Positions 50,678-59,625 of a stretch of 64,000 bases of DNA are shown piece by piece. This stretch comes from Agrobacterium larrymoorei. Lineage in GTDB: Bacteria; Pseudomonadota; Alphaproteobacteria; Rhizobiales; Rhizobiaceae. How positions within the stretch are numbered: the first letter of the stretch is position 1; every line of letters begins with the position of its first letter. The stretch lies in contig NZ_JAAMFB010000027.1 in assembly GCF_013322225.1 (NCBI RefSeq), positions 124,001 through 188,000 on the forward strand, read 5' to 3'. The notes under the pieces are model-generated. The model made no database searches and was not told the DNA's origin. It worked only from the letters and a program-made list of their open reading frames with translations. The position numbers and the translations under genes were made by a program.

Positions 50678-51606
50678 CCGATACAGTTTCCATCGTCAAA
50701 CGCTATAGCCGCGAATGGCTGCTGTCCGACCGACCGACCTCGCGCAAGCAGGCGCGGCTTGGGCGTGCCTATGTCATCTGGCGGCGTTTTTCCGAAAACC
50801 GGTTGGCGCTGGCCGGTCTCGGAATCATCCTTGCGCTCATTCTGGTCGCGATCTTTGCCGATGTGCTGGCACCGCACTCCGCTGTTCAGGGCGATTTGCG
50901 CAACGCCCGCCTGCTATCACCCGGAAGCGAAGGATATTGGCTCGGCACGGATGATCAAGGCCGCGATATTCTCTCGCGCCTCATCCACGGCTCTCGCCTG
51001 ACCCTCTTCGTGGTGGTGCTGGTGGCCATCATCGCAGCACCCATCGGGCTCATCGTCGGCACGGTTTCCGGCTATGCCGGGGGCTGGATCGATGCGGTGC
51101 TGATGCGCATTACCGATATCTTTCTTGCCTTTCCGAAGTTGGTTCTGGCGCTGGCGCTGGTGGCGGCACTCGGGCCGGGTATCGAGAATGCGGTGCTTGC
51201 CATCGCCATCACCTCATGGCCGCCTTATGCCCGCATCGCGCGCGCCGAAACTATGACCTTCCGCAATTCCGATTTCATCGCGGCGGTCAAGCTCATGGGC
51301 GCTTCGCCGTGGCGCATCGTGCTAAAACACGTCATGCCGCTGTGCCTTTCGTCGCTCATCGTGCGCGTGACGCTGGATATGGCGGGCATCATCCTCACTG
51401 CGGCAGGTCTCGGCTTCCTCGGCCTCGGTGCCCAGCCGCCTCTGCCGGAATGGGGCGCGATGATTGCCTCCGGTCGCCGTTTCATTCTCGATCAATGGTG
51501 GGTTGCTGCCATGCCGGGTATCGCCATTCTCATCGTCAGCCTTGGCTTCAACCTGTTGGGCGATGGCCTTCGCGATGCGCTCGATCCGAAGGAGGCTGGC
51601 CAGTGA
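50674..51606 (+). CDS. Peptide ABC transporter permease (DppC type)
   Basis: A 310-residue inner-membrane protein: ENRLALAGLGIILALILVAIFADVLAP-like first segment, GTDDQGRDILSRLIHGSR, ITDIFLAFPKLVLALAL, MGASPWRIVLKHVMPLCLSSL (EAA loop) and GLGFLGLGAQPPLPEWGAMI, all diagnostic for DppC. It is coupled to both neighbours by overlapping stop and start codons. Confidence 0.94.
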   Translation: MTDTVSIVKRYSREWLLSDRPTSRKQARLGRAYVIWRRFSENRLALAGLGIILALILVAIFADVLAPHSAVQGDLRNARLLSPGSEGYWLGTDDQGRDILSRLIHGSRLTLFVVVLVAIIAAPIGLIVGTVSGYAGGWIDAVLMRITDIFLAFPKLVLALALVAALGPGIENAVLAIAITSWPPYARIARAETMTFRNSDFIAAVKLMGASPWRIVLKHVMPLCLSSLIVRVTLDMAGIILTAAGLGFLGLGAQPPLPEWGAMIASGRRFILDQWWVAAMPGIAILIVSLGFNLLGDGLRDALDPKEAGQ

Positions 51607-52439
51607 CGACACCTCTTTTGACGGTCGATAATCTGCGCGTCAGCTTTCCCACCCGCACCGGGCTTGTGGAAGCGGTGCGCGGCGTTTCCTTCTCGCTGGG
51701 TAAGGAGCGGCTTGGCATCGTCGGTGAATCTGGCTCCGGCAAGTCGCAGACCGGCCGCGCTATCATGGGGCTGACGCCGGGACACGCGAAGATCGAAGCG
51801 GATGCGCTCCGTTTCGGCGATATCGATCTCCTGAAAGCCTCGGCGAAGCAGCGCCGCGCCATTCGCGGCAAGCGCATCGCCATGATTTTGCAGGACCCGA
51901 AATACTCCCTCAACCCGGTCATGACCATCGGTCGCCAGATCGTAGAAACGCTGAAGACCCATGAACGCGTCGGCTCGGCCGAGGCGAGGAAGCGCGCGCT
52001 CGACATGCTGGAAGCGGTGCAGATCCGCGGTCCCGAACGCGTTTTCAATCTCTATCCGCATGAAGTATCCGGCGGTATGGGCCAGCGCGTCATGATTGCC
52101 ATGATGCTGGTCTGTGGCCCCGAGCTTCTGATCGCCGACGAACCGACCTCGGCGCTTGATGTGACCGTGCAGTTGGAAGTGCTGGATATTCTCGACAGAC
52201 TGGTACGGGATCGTGGCATGGGCCTCATCTTCATCTCGCATGATCTGCGCCTCGTCTCCTCCTTCTGCGACCGCGTCATTGTTATGTATGCAGGCAAAGT
52301 GGTGGAGGAGCTGCCATCGGCCAACCTCCAGAATGCGCAGCATCCCTACACGAAGGGACTGTTGAACTGCCTGCCGAAAATCGGTGAGGACAGGCATCCG
52401 CTGCCGGTTCTCGAGCGCAAGGCGGAGTGGCGCCTATGA
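51603..52439 (+). CDS. Peptide ABC transporter ATP-binding protein (DppD type)
   Basis: A 278-residue ATPase starting with GTG 51603 inside the stop of the permease gene. Walker [11 protein letters not shown], signature [15 protein letters not shown], Walker [13 protein letters not shown] and switch His in ISHDLRLV are intact. The C-terminus [12 protein letters not shown] belongs to the oligopeptide-transporter C-terminal region, but it lacks the Cys-rich iron-sulfur tail seen in longer DppD proteins. It pairs with the DppF-type ATPase that begins in its own stop codon. Confidence 0.93.
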   Translation: MTTPLLTVDNLRVSFPTRTGLVEAVRGVSFSLGKERLGIVGESGSGKSQTGRAIMGLTPGHAKIEADALRFGDIDLLKASAKQRRAIRGKRIAMILQDPKYSLNPVMTIGRQIVETLKTHERVGSAEARKRALDMLEAVQIRGPERVFNLYPHEVSGGMGQRVMIAMMLVCGPELLIADEPTSALDVTVQLEVLDILDRLVRDRGMGLIFISHDLRLVSSFCDRVIVMYAGKVVEELPSANLQNAQHPYTKGLLNCLPKIGEDRHPLPVLERKAEWRL

Positions 52440-53185
52440 CGACGGTTCTCTCCGCCCGCGATATGGTCGTGGATTTCGAAGGCTATCTGGCGCTGGATCG
52501 CGTCAGCATAGACGTCGCAAAGGGCGAATCCTTCGGCCTTGTCGGTGAATCCGGTTCGGGCAAATCCACGCTTCTAAGAGCCATTGCAGGCCTCAACCAT
52601 TTCGATGAAGGCTCCCTCATGGTGGAGGGGCGGACTTACGACCGCAAATTCCGCGACAAGTCCTTCTACCGCGATGTGCAGATGGTGTTTCAGGATCCTT
52701 ATGGATCGCTTCACCCGCGCCAAACGGTGGATTCGCTGCTACTGGAGCCGCTGGTCATTCACGGTCTGGATGACAGGGAAGGGCGTATCACCCGCGCCCT
52801 GGATGAGGTGGGCCTCGGCTCCGGCTTCCGCTTCCGCTACTCCCATCAGCTTTCCGGCGGGCAACGCCAGCGCATCGCCATTGCGCGCGCCTTGATCCTT
52901 GAGCCGAAAATCCTGCTTCTGGACGAACCGACCTCGGCGCTCGATGCCTCCATTCAGGCGGAAATTCTCAATCTGCTCGAACAGGCCCGTAAGGGCCGCG
53001 GCCTCACCTTCCTCATGGTCAGCCATGATCTTGGTGTTATAAGTCATATGTGCGACCGTCTAGCCGTGATGAAGAGCGGGAAGATCGTCGAGACGCTGGA
53101 TGTAAAGGCGTTGGAAAGGCGGGATTTCGGGGCGGATTATACGCGCCAGTTGATGGTGGCGAGCGAAGGTTTTCGTCGCGATTGA
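52436..53185 (+). CDS. Peptide ABC transporter ATP-binding protein (DppF type)
   Basis: A 249-residue ATPase. Walker [13 protein letters not shown], signature [15 protein letters not shown], Walker [13 protein letters not shown] and switch His in VSHDLGVI. It is shorter than typical DppF because the C-terminal oligopeptide domain is reduced to DYTRQLMVASEGF. The start is ATG 52436 overlapping the previous stop. It is the last gene of the dipeptide operon and could also serve the ATPase-less second transporter downstream. Confidence 0.92.
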   Translation: MTTVLSARDMVVDFEGYLALDRVSIDVAKGESFGLVGESGSGKSTLLRAIAGLNHFDEGSLMVEGRTYDRKFRDKSFYRDVQMVFQDPYGSLHPRQTVDSLLLEPLVIHGLDDREGRITRALDEVGLGSGFRFRYSHQLSGGQRQRIAIARALILEPKILLLDEPTSALDASIQAEILNLLEQARKGRGLTFLMVSHDLGVISHMCDRLAVMKSGKIVETLDVKALERRDFGADYTRQLMVASEGFRRD

Positions 53186-53214
53186 TGGATGGCTTTGAGC
53201 TTTGCCCACCCACC

Positions 53215-53328
53215 GCCGTCATTCTCAGGCTTGACCCGAGGATCCACAGAGGGGTACGGCATTTTCTCGTTTGCCGACAATGCGATGCACCGGCGGCAGA
53301 TCCTCGGGACAAGCCGAAGGATGACGGC
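53215..53328. repeat. Rhizobial intergenic palindromic repeat (family A)
   Basis: Two arms of 30 bases (53215-53244 and 53299-53328) are inverted copies with about four mismatches, each containing GGCTTG, CCCGAGGATC and a GCCGTCAT end. This core is familiar as an abundant palindromic element between genes of rhizobia and other Alphaproteobacteria. It lies between the dipeptide operon and a LysR gene and may also end the upstream transcript. Confidence 0.75.
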
Positions 53329-53386
53329 AGTGGAGTAGGTGTGGTCTACGATTCTTCCGAGACGCAGGCTGAGAGAAGGACGAAAC

Positions 53387-54286
53387 ATGCACCTGCGCGC
53401 ATTGATGTATTTCGATGAACTTGTCCACACCAATTCCATGCGTGCAGCGGCGGAGAATCTCGGTGTGGCACCAACCGCCATCAGCCGCCAGATCGAAAGT
53501 CTGGAAGAACATTTCGGCACGCAGCTGGTGGAGCGTTCCAGTCGCGGCGTGAAACTGACGGCGGCGGGGGAGCTTTTGGCGGCCCGCGCGGGCAAGACTT
53601 TGCGCGAGCTGAACCTCGTACAGCAGCTGATGGACGACCTGAAGGGGCTGGAGCGAGGCGAGGTCACCATATTCGCCAATGGCGCGGCGGTGAACCTGCT
53701 GGCACCGGTACTGTCAGGCTTCAGCATCAAATATCCAAAACTGCGTTTCAATGTGCAGATTACCAGCGCGCGGCAGGCCATAGATGCCCTCAACTCGGCT
53801 GAAGCCGATGTGGCGCTGATACTTTTCGGCCCCAATGTTTCGGAGGTGGAAATCCGCGCGCGCAAGGACATCGTCTATGATGTGATCCTGCCTGCCGACC
53901 ATCCCTTAGCGAGTGCGAAAAGCGTTACTCTGAAGGAGATCGCAGGCTATCCGCTGGCGCTTCCCGAAAAAGGTTTCGCTGCGCGGCAGGCTTTTGAAGA
54001 GATTTTTGCCTCTGCCAAAGTCGCACTCGACCCGGTCTTCACTGTCAGCTCGCTGGAGCTTTTACGGGAGCTGGTGCTGGATAAAGCGGCGATTACGCTC
54101 CTGCCGTCGCTCTCGGTATCACGCGACATCCGGGCCGGGCAGATGGTGGCGGTGCCGCTTGCGGGCACGAAGGGCGTGCGCACCGAGATCCAGCTCTGCA
54201 CCGCGCCGGATCGCGATCTTTCTTTTGCTGCATCCACCTTCATTTCCTTCGTGCAAGAGGTGATGAAGACGGATGGCCAAAAATAG
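53387..54286 (+). CDS. LysR family transcriptional regulator
   Basis: A 299-residue regulator. The helix-turn-helix (about 3-62) has LMYFDELVHTNSMRAAAENL and VAPTAISRQIESLEEHFG; the effector domain follows (about 90-295). ATG 53387 is preceded by AGAAGGA; the earlier in-frame ATG at 53339 lies next to the repeat and lacks a binding site. It is 135 bp upstream of a peptide-type binding-protein gene on the same strand and is the likely regulator of that transporter. Confidence 0.9.
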   Translation: MHLRALMYFDELVHTNSMRAAAENLGVAPTAISRQIESLEEHFGTQLVERSSRGVKLTAAGELLAARAGKTLRELNLVQQLMDDLKGLERGEVTIFANGAAVNLLAPVLSGFSIKYPKLRFNVQITSARQAIDALNSAEADVALILFGPNVSEVEIRARKDIVYDVILPADHPLASAKSVTLKEIAGYPLALPEKGFAARQAFEEIFASAKVALDPVFTVSSLELLRELVLDKAAITLLPSLSVSRDIRAGQMVAVPLAGTKGVRTEIQLCTAPDRDLSFAASTFISFVQEVMKTDGQK

Positions 54287-54421
54287 CGGCTTGCTTTTGC
54301 CACTCTATTTCGTGTAGCGATTTTCGCAACACGGTGGACACATAATGAGTTCACTGCTGGAACTTCTTCGCTTCCACGCGGTTCTGGCCACTCAGGCGCC
54401 GCCGCATCACAGGGGACAGGG

Positions 54422-55957
54422 ATGGCAGCTTTTTCGACTTCGCAGACTTTGAGCATCACGCGCCGGCTGTTGATGGGAGCAGCATTTGGCGCGGGTCTTG
54501 CGCTTTCGCTGGGTTCGACCGCAGCTTTAGCTGCACAAAAGACCAGTGTCGTCCTTGGGATGGGCATCGAGCCTGCTGGTCTTGATCCCACCGTTGCGGC
54601 CCCGGTCGCTATCGGACAGGTGACTTGGCAGAACATCTTCGAAGGCCTTACCACCATCGATAAGGACGGCAAGGTGCAGCCTCAACTGGCGGCAAGCTGG
54701 AATGTGTCCGAGGATGGCAAGAGCTACACGTTTCATCTGCAGCAAGGGGTGAAGTTCCACGATGGGGAGGCGTTCAATTCCGCGGTCGCCAAGGCGTCTT
54801 TGGAGCGTGCGCGGGGAGATGGGTCCGTCAATCCGCAGAAGCGCTTCTTCGCGTCCATCGATACAATCGAGACACCCGATGCAAACACGCTTTTGCTGAA
54901 GCTCAAGCAGCCTGCGGGCAGTCTGCTTTACTGGCTCGGCTGGCCCGCCTCGGTCATGGTGGGCACGAAGTCGGCTGAAAACAACAAGACGACGCCCATT
55001 GGCACAGGGCCATTTAAATTCGTCAGTTGGGCAAAAGGCGACAAGGTCGAACTGACGCGAAACCCGGATTACTGGAACAAGGACGCCAACGTCGCTCTGG
55101 AAAAGGCCACCTTCCGCTTCATCACCGACCCGCAGGCTCAGGCTGCGGCCTTGAAGGCGGGGGATGTGGATGCGTTTCCGGAATTCGGCGCGCCGGAATT
55201 GATGAGCTCTTTCGACGGCGATTCACGTCTTGGCACTGCCGTTGGCAACACCGAATTGAAGGTGGTTGCGGGTATGAATAACGCCCGAAAGCCCTTCGAT
55301 GACAAGCGTGTCCGCCGGGCTTTGATGAAGGCCGTCGACCGATCAATGGTCATCGAGGGTGCCTGGTCCGGCTTCGGCACGCCCATCGGCAGCCATTACA
55401 CCCCGAATGATCGCGGCTACATTGATACGACCGGCGTGCTGCCTTACGATGCCGAGAAGGCAAAAGCACTCCTGGCGGAAGCGGGCTACCCCAACGGTTT
55501 CACCTTCACCATGAAGGCACCGCAGATGGCCTATGCCCAGCGCACCTCACAAATCCTGCAGGCCATGTTCGCTGAAATCGGCGTCACGATGAATATTAAG
55601 ACCACGGAGTTCCCGGCAAAATGGGTTTCCGAGGTGCTGAAGGGCGCGGATTACGACATGACGATCGTGGCGCATGCAGAGCCCATGGATATCGACATCT
55701 ATTCACGCGATCCATACTACTTCAACTATAGAAACCCGACCTTTAACGAGATCGTCCGCAACGTGGAACTGACATCCGATACCGTCGTGCAGGATAAGCT
55801 TTATGGTGATGCACAGAGGGTTTTGGCGGATGATGCTCCGGCACTGTTCCTGTTCGTCATGCCGAAGCTTGGCGTATGGGACAAGAAGCTGCAGGGCCTG
55901 TGGGTAAACGAGCCTATTCCGTCCAACGTTTTGACGGATGTTCATTGGGACGAGTAA
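54422..55957 (+). CDS. Peptide ABC transporter substrate-binding protein (family 5)
   Basis: A 511-residue periplasmic protein. The N-terminus (SITRRLLMGAAFGAGLALS, ending ALAAQ) has an Arg pair before the hydrophobic stretch, so export may use Tat or Sec. Family 5 blocks are GLDPTVAAPVAIGQV, LAASWNVSEDGKSYTFHLQ, GTGPFKFVSWAKGDKVEL and RNPDYWNKDAN. AGGGGACAGGG precedes the ATG. It is a paralogue of the 47951-49591 product, only distantly similar, with two permease genes following after an intervening repeat. Confidence 0.92.
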   Translation: MAAFSTSQTLSITRRLLMGAAFGAGLALSLGSTAALAAQKTSVVLGMGIEPAGLDPTVAAPVAIGQVTWQNIFEGLTTIDKDGKVQPQLAASWNVSEDGKSYTFHLQQGVKFHDGEAFNSAVAKASLERARGDGSVNPQKRFFASIDTIETPDANTLLLKLKQPAGSLLYWLGWPASVMVGTKSAENNKTTPIGTGPFKFVSWAKGDKVELTRNPDYWNKDANVALEKATFRFITDPQAQAAALKAGDVDAFPEFGAPELMSSFDGDSRLGTAVGNTELKVVAGMNNARKPFDDKRVRRALMKAVDRSMVIEGAWSGFGTPIGSHYTPNDRGYIDTTGVLPYDAEKAKALLAEAGYPNGFTFTMKAPQMAYAQRTSQILQAMFAEIGVTMNIKTTEFPAKWVSEVLKGADYDMTIVAHAEPMDIDIYSRDPYYFNYRNPTFNEIVRNVELTSDTVVQDKLYGDAQRVLADDAPALFLFVMPKLGVWDKKLQGLWVNEPIPSNVLTDVHWDE

Positions 55958-55967
55958 GGGCCACACC

Positions 55968-56088
55968 CACCCTCATTCCTGTGCTTGTCACAGGAATCCA
56001 GTCAGCCCAGTCTTGGGCTGAAAAGAGTTCTTCCGCCGCGCAGACGCGCGGCGACTGGATTCCTGTCACAAGGACAGGAATGAGGGTG
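55968..56088. repeat. Rhizobial intergenic repeat, family B, copy 1
   Basis: A 121-bp element with inverted ends (CACCCTCATTCCTGTGCTTG at the left and the complementary AATGAGGGTG at the right). An inner hairpin CAGCCCA-N-TGGGCTG and a CGCGC-rich hairpin lie in the middle. A second copy in the opposite orientation is at 59473-59591. Confidence 0.85.
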
Positions 56089-56135
56089 GATAGGCTCGCA
56101 AATGTTGTGCGCCATCACGCAGGATTGCATCTGAC

Positions 56136-57080
56136 ATGACAGCTCTCATTTCGAAACGCCTCCTCAGCCTCATCGCAACCCTTCTCGTCGTCTCATTCCT
56201 CATCATGGGCCTGCTGCCGGGTGATCCCGCAGCCATCATGCTCGGCACCTCCGCAAGCCCCGATACGCTCGCAGCATTGCAAAAACAGATGGGCCTCGAT
56301 CAGCCTCTTTTACTGCGTTATATCGGCTGGCTTACCGGCGTCGTTTCGGGAAATTTGGGGCAGTCCTATACCTACGGCGTTCCGGTCATGGGCCTCATTC
56401 TGGAGCGCTTGAGCGTTACGCTACCGCTGGCGATGATGGCAGTCACTCTTTCCATCCTCATCGCATTGCCGCTCGGCGTCTGGGCCGCGCAGCATCGCAA
56501 CGGACCGCTTGATTTCGTCGTGGGTCTCTTTGCCCAATCGAGCATTGCCGTTCCCGGTTTTGGGGTCGGTTTGTTGTTGATCATGCTATTCTCGACGGCT
56601 CTCGGCTGGATGCCAGCCGGTGGTTTTCCAGGTTGGGGTGTGGGGTTTGGACCGTCACTCAAGGCGCTCGTGCTTCCGGCGATTGCCTTGTCATTATCGC
56701 AGGCGGGTGTGTTGACGCGGGTGTGTCGCTCTGCCGTCTTGGAGGTTTTGAACGAGGATTTCGTTCGCACTGTTCGCGCCAAGGGCATCAGCGATGCGGC
56801 CATTCTCTGGAAACATGTGTTGCCAAATGCCCTGATCCCGGTCGTCACCATGGTTGGCCTGCAATTCACCTTCCTGATTGCGGGTGCGGTGCTGGTGGAA
56901 AACGTCTTCAACCTGCCAGGCCTAGGAAGGCTTGCCTATCAGGCGCTGACACAGCGCGATATCGTGGTGATGCAATCCGTCGTGCTGTTTTTCTGCTCAC
57001 TTGTCATTGTGATGAATTTCCTTGTCGACATAGCATATCTCTTCATCGACCCGCGTTTGCGGGTGAAGGTACGAAGATGA
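56136..57080 (+). CDS. Peptide ABC transporter permease (DppB type)
   Basis: A 314-residue inner-membrane protein: six segments, LLPGDPAAIMLGTSASPD, FAQSSIAVPGFGVGLLLIM, RTVRAKGISDAAILWKHVLP (EAA-like loop) and VENVFNLPGLGRLAYQAL, the DppB set. It follows the binding-protein gene after a 178-bp gap filled largely by the family B repeat, and its stop overlaps the DppC-type start by 4 bp. Confidence 0.93.
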   Translation: MTALISKRLLSLIATLLVVSFLIMGLLPGDPAAIMLGTSASPDTLAALQKQMGLDQPLLLRYIGWLTGVVSGNLGQSYTYGVPVMGLILERLSVTLPLAMMAVTLSILIALPLGVWAAQHRNGPLDFVVGLFAQSSIAVPGFGVGLLLIMLFSTALGWMPAGGFPGWGVGFGPSLKALVLPAIALSLSQAGVLTRVCRSAVLEVLNEDFVRTVRAKGISDAAILWKHVLPNALIPVVTMVGLQFTFLIAGAVLVENVFNLPGLGRLAYQALTQRDIVVMQSVVLFFCSLVIVMNFLVDIAYLFIDPRLRVKVRR

Positions 57081-57895
57081 GACTGCTTTCCCGCCAGCCA
57101 GCCTTCTTCGCCGGTGCTGTCATCGTTAGCATTCTGCTTGCCATGGCGCTGCTTTCACTCGTGTGGACCCCCGCGCCGCCTACGAAAATCCAGATTCTTG
57201 CCAAGCTGAAACCGCCGTTTGAGGCTGGGCTGCTGGGCACGGATCATTTCGGGCGGGACGTCCTGTCCATGCTCATGGTTGGAGCGTGGAATTCTCTGTT
57301 CACATCGGTCATTGCCGTTGCGATTGGCGCGTCGATTGGAAGTCTTGTCGGCATTATCGCGGCCGCGCAACGCGGTATCTTGGAAGCTGCACTGATGCGG
57401 CTCTGCGATATCATCTTTGCACTGCCGCCCATTCTGTCTGCGATGATGCTCGGTGCCTTTATCGGCTCCGGTCGCTTTACCGCCATCATCGCCATCGGCA
57501 CATTCATGGTGCCAGTCTTTGCGCGGCTGACCTGTGGGGCGGCGCTGCAGATGTGGGCGCGGGATTTCGTGCTGGCGGCGGAAAGCATCGGGCGTAGCAA
57601 GATGGGTATCACCTTTTCTCACATCCTGCCGAACCTCGCCAATCTCATCATCGTGCAGATCAGCATTCAGCTGGGACTGGCGATCCTGACGGAGGCGGGA
57701 CTGAGCTTCCTCGGCCTAGGCATGCCGCCGCCGACTCCCACCTGGGGCCGTATGCTGTGGGAAGCGCAGACATATCTCGGCACTGCACCTTGGCTGGCGA
57801 TCCTGCCGGGCCTCATGATCGCGCTTGCCGTTATGGGCTTCAATCTAATGGGTGACGGGTTGCGTGACATGCTCGACCCTCGGTCAAGGCGCTAG
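57077..57895 (+). CDS. Peptide ABC transporter permease (DppC type)
   Basis: A 272-residue inner-membrane protein: GTDHFGRDVLSMLMVGAW, RLCDIIFALPPILSAMML, SIGRSKMGITFSHILPNLANL (EAA loop) and GLSFLGLGMPPPTPTWGRML. The start is ATG 57077 in the stop of the partner permease; the frame is open further upstream but that region is the DppB-type gene. No ATPase gene follows: the next gene is on the other strand with its stop adjoining this one, so the set is binding protein plus two permeases only. Confidence 0.93.
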   Translation: MRLLSRQPAFFAGAVIVSILLAMALLSLVWTPAPPTKIQILAKLKPPFEAGLLGTDHFGRDVLSMLMVGAWNSLFTSVIAVAIGASIGSLVGIIAAAQRGILEAALMRLCDIIFALPPILSAMMLGAFIGSGRFTAIIAIGTFMVPVFARLTCGAALQMWARDFVLAAESIGRSKMGITFSHILPNLANLIIVQISIQLGLAILTEAGLSFLGLGMPPPTPTWGRMLWEAQTYLGTAPWLAILPGLMIALAVMGFNLMGDGLRDMLDPRSRR

Positions 57896-59479
57896 TTAAA
57901 GCCGATCAAGCTCCTCGCGGTGGCGATACATTGCCAGAAACCGCTGGTAGTCGCGCTCATAAGCGCCACGGCGCGCGGGGTTGGCGGTGAGCTCCCGATA
58001 TCCGGAATACATTGCGCTCCCTGCTGCAACCAGTCCCTCATGGATACCGCCTGCCGATGCTGCTGTCATCGCTGTGCCAAGCAGAACCGCATCGGTGGTG
58101 CCTGGGACGATGATGCGTTTGCCCGTGATATCGGCATAAAGCTCCATCAACAGGGGGTTATGGATATGTCCACCTGCGACGTGAAGGGTTTCGACGCGGT
58201 AGCCGAAGCCCTCCATCGCATCCAGAACATGTCGAGTGCTAAGCGCAATCGACACGGCGGTACGCCAGTAGAGCGCGCATAGGCTGTCGAACGATGTGTC
58301 GAGCGTCAACCCGCTGATAACGCCGCGCGCATGCGGATCGGCAAGGGGAGAACGGTTGCCATGAAAGTCCGGCAGAACATGCAGGCGCTCGGCGAATTTA
58401 TCTCCCTCGTGCGACCGCAATTCCTGAACCCGTCTTACGATACGGGCATGGAGAGTTGTCGTGGGCTCTCCACCCGCAGAATGTAGCCGCACGATGTGGT
58501 CGAGCAAAGCACCGGTTGCCGATTGGCCACCTTCCACCAGCCAATGGCCGGGAAGGGCGGCCTGCCAATATGGCCCCCAAAGGCTACGACCCGGCATGGA
58601 TTTACCGGTGAGCGTAACAAGGCAACTGGAGGTTCCAGCAATCAGCGCGACGCTGCTCTCGACATTCGATTCTAGGCTACCGCCAAGGGCGCCCAAGGCA
58701 CCCGCATAGGCATCGATCATGCCTGCTGCCACATGGCAGCCAGTATCTAGACCGAGTTCTTTTGCTGCCTGCGTGGACAGGGTGCCGAGGCTTGCGCCAG
58801 GCAAGATTGTATCCTTGGGGAGCCCGCCACGCTCAAGCAGATCGCCAACTCCTGCATGTTCCAGATAATCCTGCTGCCAGCCTTGTTCTTCATGTGCCAG
58901 GAAATTCCACTTGGCGGTCAACGTGCAGTTGGAACGTTTGGTAGTACCGCTCGCCCTCCACGTCAGGAAATCCGCGAGATCGAAGAAATAGCCTGCCTTC
59001 GACCAGCTTTGCGGCAGGTGCTTTTTCAGCCACATCAGCTTGGGCATCTGCATTTCGGGCGAAATCGAGCCGCCTGCGAAATCCAGCACCCGATGGCCGG
59101 ATGCCGTCAGGAAATCGGCCTCGGTAATCGCGCGGTGGTCGAGCCAGACGATGGTGTCGAAACGGGCTTCGCCGGTTGTGGAGACCGAAATCGGTTCACC
59201 GGATTTGCCGCGCATGACGAGAGAGCAGGTGGCATCGAAACCGATGGCGGCGACTTCATCCGCTGGAATGGCCGCTTCCACCATCGCAGCGCGCACGGAA
59301 AGGCATACGGCGTTCCAGATATCTTCGGAATCATGCTCTGCATGATTTTCCTTCGGCCTGTTCATGATTATGGGATGGGTCGCGCGAGACTGCAAATTGC
59401 CCTTGGCATCGAAAACGCCCGCTCGCGCGCTGCCTGTTCCGACATCGACCGCAACAAGATATTGACGCATTCCCCTCAT
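57896..59479 (-). CDS. FGGY family carbohydrate kinase (ribulokinase-like)
   Basis: A 527-residue sugar kinase of the actin-like fold. The phosphate-1 motif is VAVDVGTGSARAGVFD at about 8-23; FDATCSLVMRG, the catalytic-Asp region MIDAYAGALGALGG and GTSSCLVTL follow. The C-terminal VEGGQSATGALLD and AGGHIHNPLLMELYAD motifs bind ADP and the sugar. The pattern is that of the ribulokinase-like (YDR109c, pentulose kinase) subgroup. In the polyol operon it would phosphorylate a ketose such as D-ribulose or D-xylulose made by the dehydrogenase. Its start codon and AAGGA binding site both lie inside the family B repeat; ATG 59470 is an alternative start. Confidence 0.9.
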   Translation of the reverse strand: MRGMRQYLVAVDVGTGSARAGVFDAKGNLQSRATHPIIMNRPKENHAEHDSEDIWNAVCLSVRAAMVEAAIPADEVAAIGFDATCSLVMRGKSGEPISVSTTGEARFDTIVWLDHRAITEADFLTASGHRVLDFAGGSISPEMQMPKLMWLKKHLPQSWSKAGYFFDLADFLTWRASGTTKRSNCTLTAKWNFLAHEEQGWQQDYLEHAGVGDLLERGGLPKDTILPGASLGTLSTQAAKELGLDTGCHVAAGMIDAYAGALGALGGSLESNVESSVALIAGTSSCLVTLTGKSMPGRSLWGPYWQAALPGHWLVEGGQSATGALLDHIVRLHSAGGEPTTTLHARIVRRVQELRSHEGDKFAERLHVLPDFHGNRSPLADPHARGVISGLTLDTSFDSLCALYWRTAVSIALSTRHVLDAMEGFGYRVETLHVAGGHIHNPLLMELYADITGKRIIVPGTTDAVLLGTAMTAASAGGIHEGLVAAGSAMYSGYRELTANPARRGAYERDYQRFLAMYRHREELDRL

Positions 59480-59591
59480 TCCTGTCCTTGTGACAGGAAA
59501 CTAGTCGACGCGCGTCTGCGCGGCGGGAAAAGTTCTTTCAGCCCAAGGACTTGGGCTGACTGGATTCCTGTGACAAGCACAGGAATGAGGG
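59473..59591. repeat. Rhizobial intergenic repeat, family B, copy 2 (inverted)
   Basis: A 119-bp element that, read on the minus strand, matches copy 1 (55968-56088) through most of its length, including the CCCTCATTCCTGTGCTTG end and the internal CAGCCCA hairpin. It lies between the HAD phosphatase and FGGY kinase genes and its left end overlaps the kinase start by seven bases. Confidence 0.85.
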
Positions 59592-59625
59592 AGGAGTAGG
59601 TGTCGATGGTCACGTTAGCCAGCCT

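Noticed and set aside
54359..54383. GGAAC-N16-GGTT resembling an EcfG promoter before the second peptide-binding protein gene
   Set aside because: The -10 has a mismatch and the gene is not a stress gene; a chance match is plausible.
54345..54452. Small frame (35 codons) upstream of and overlapping the second peptide-binding protein gene
   Set aside because: Only a weak ribosome binding site and no recognisable leader features; it overlaps the real start in another frame.
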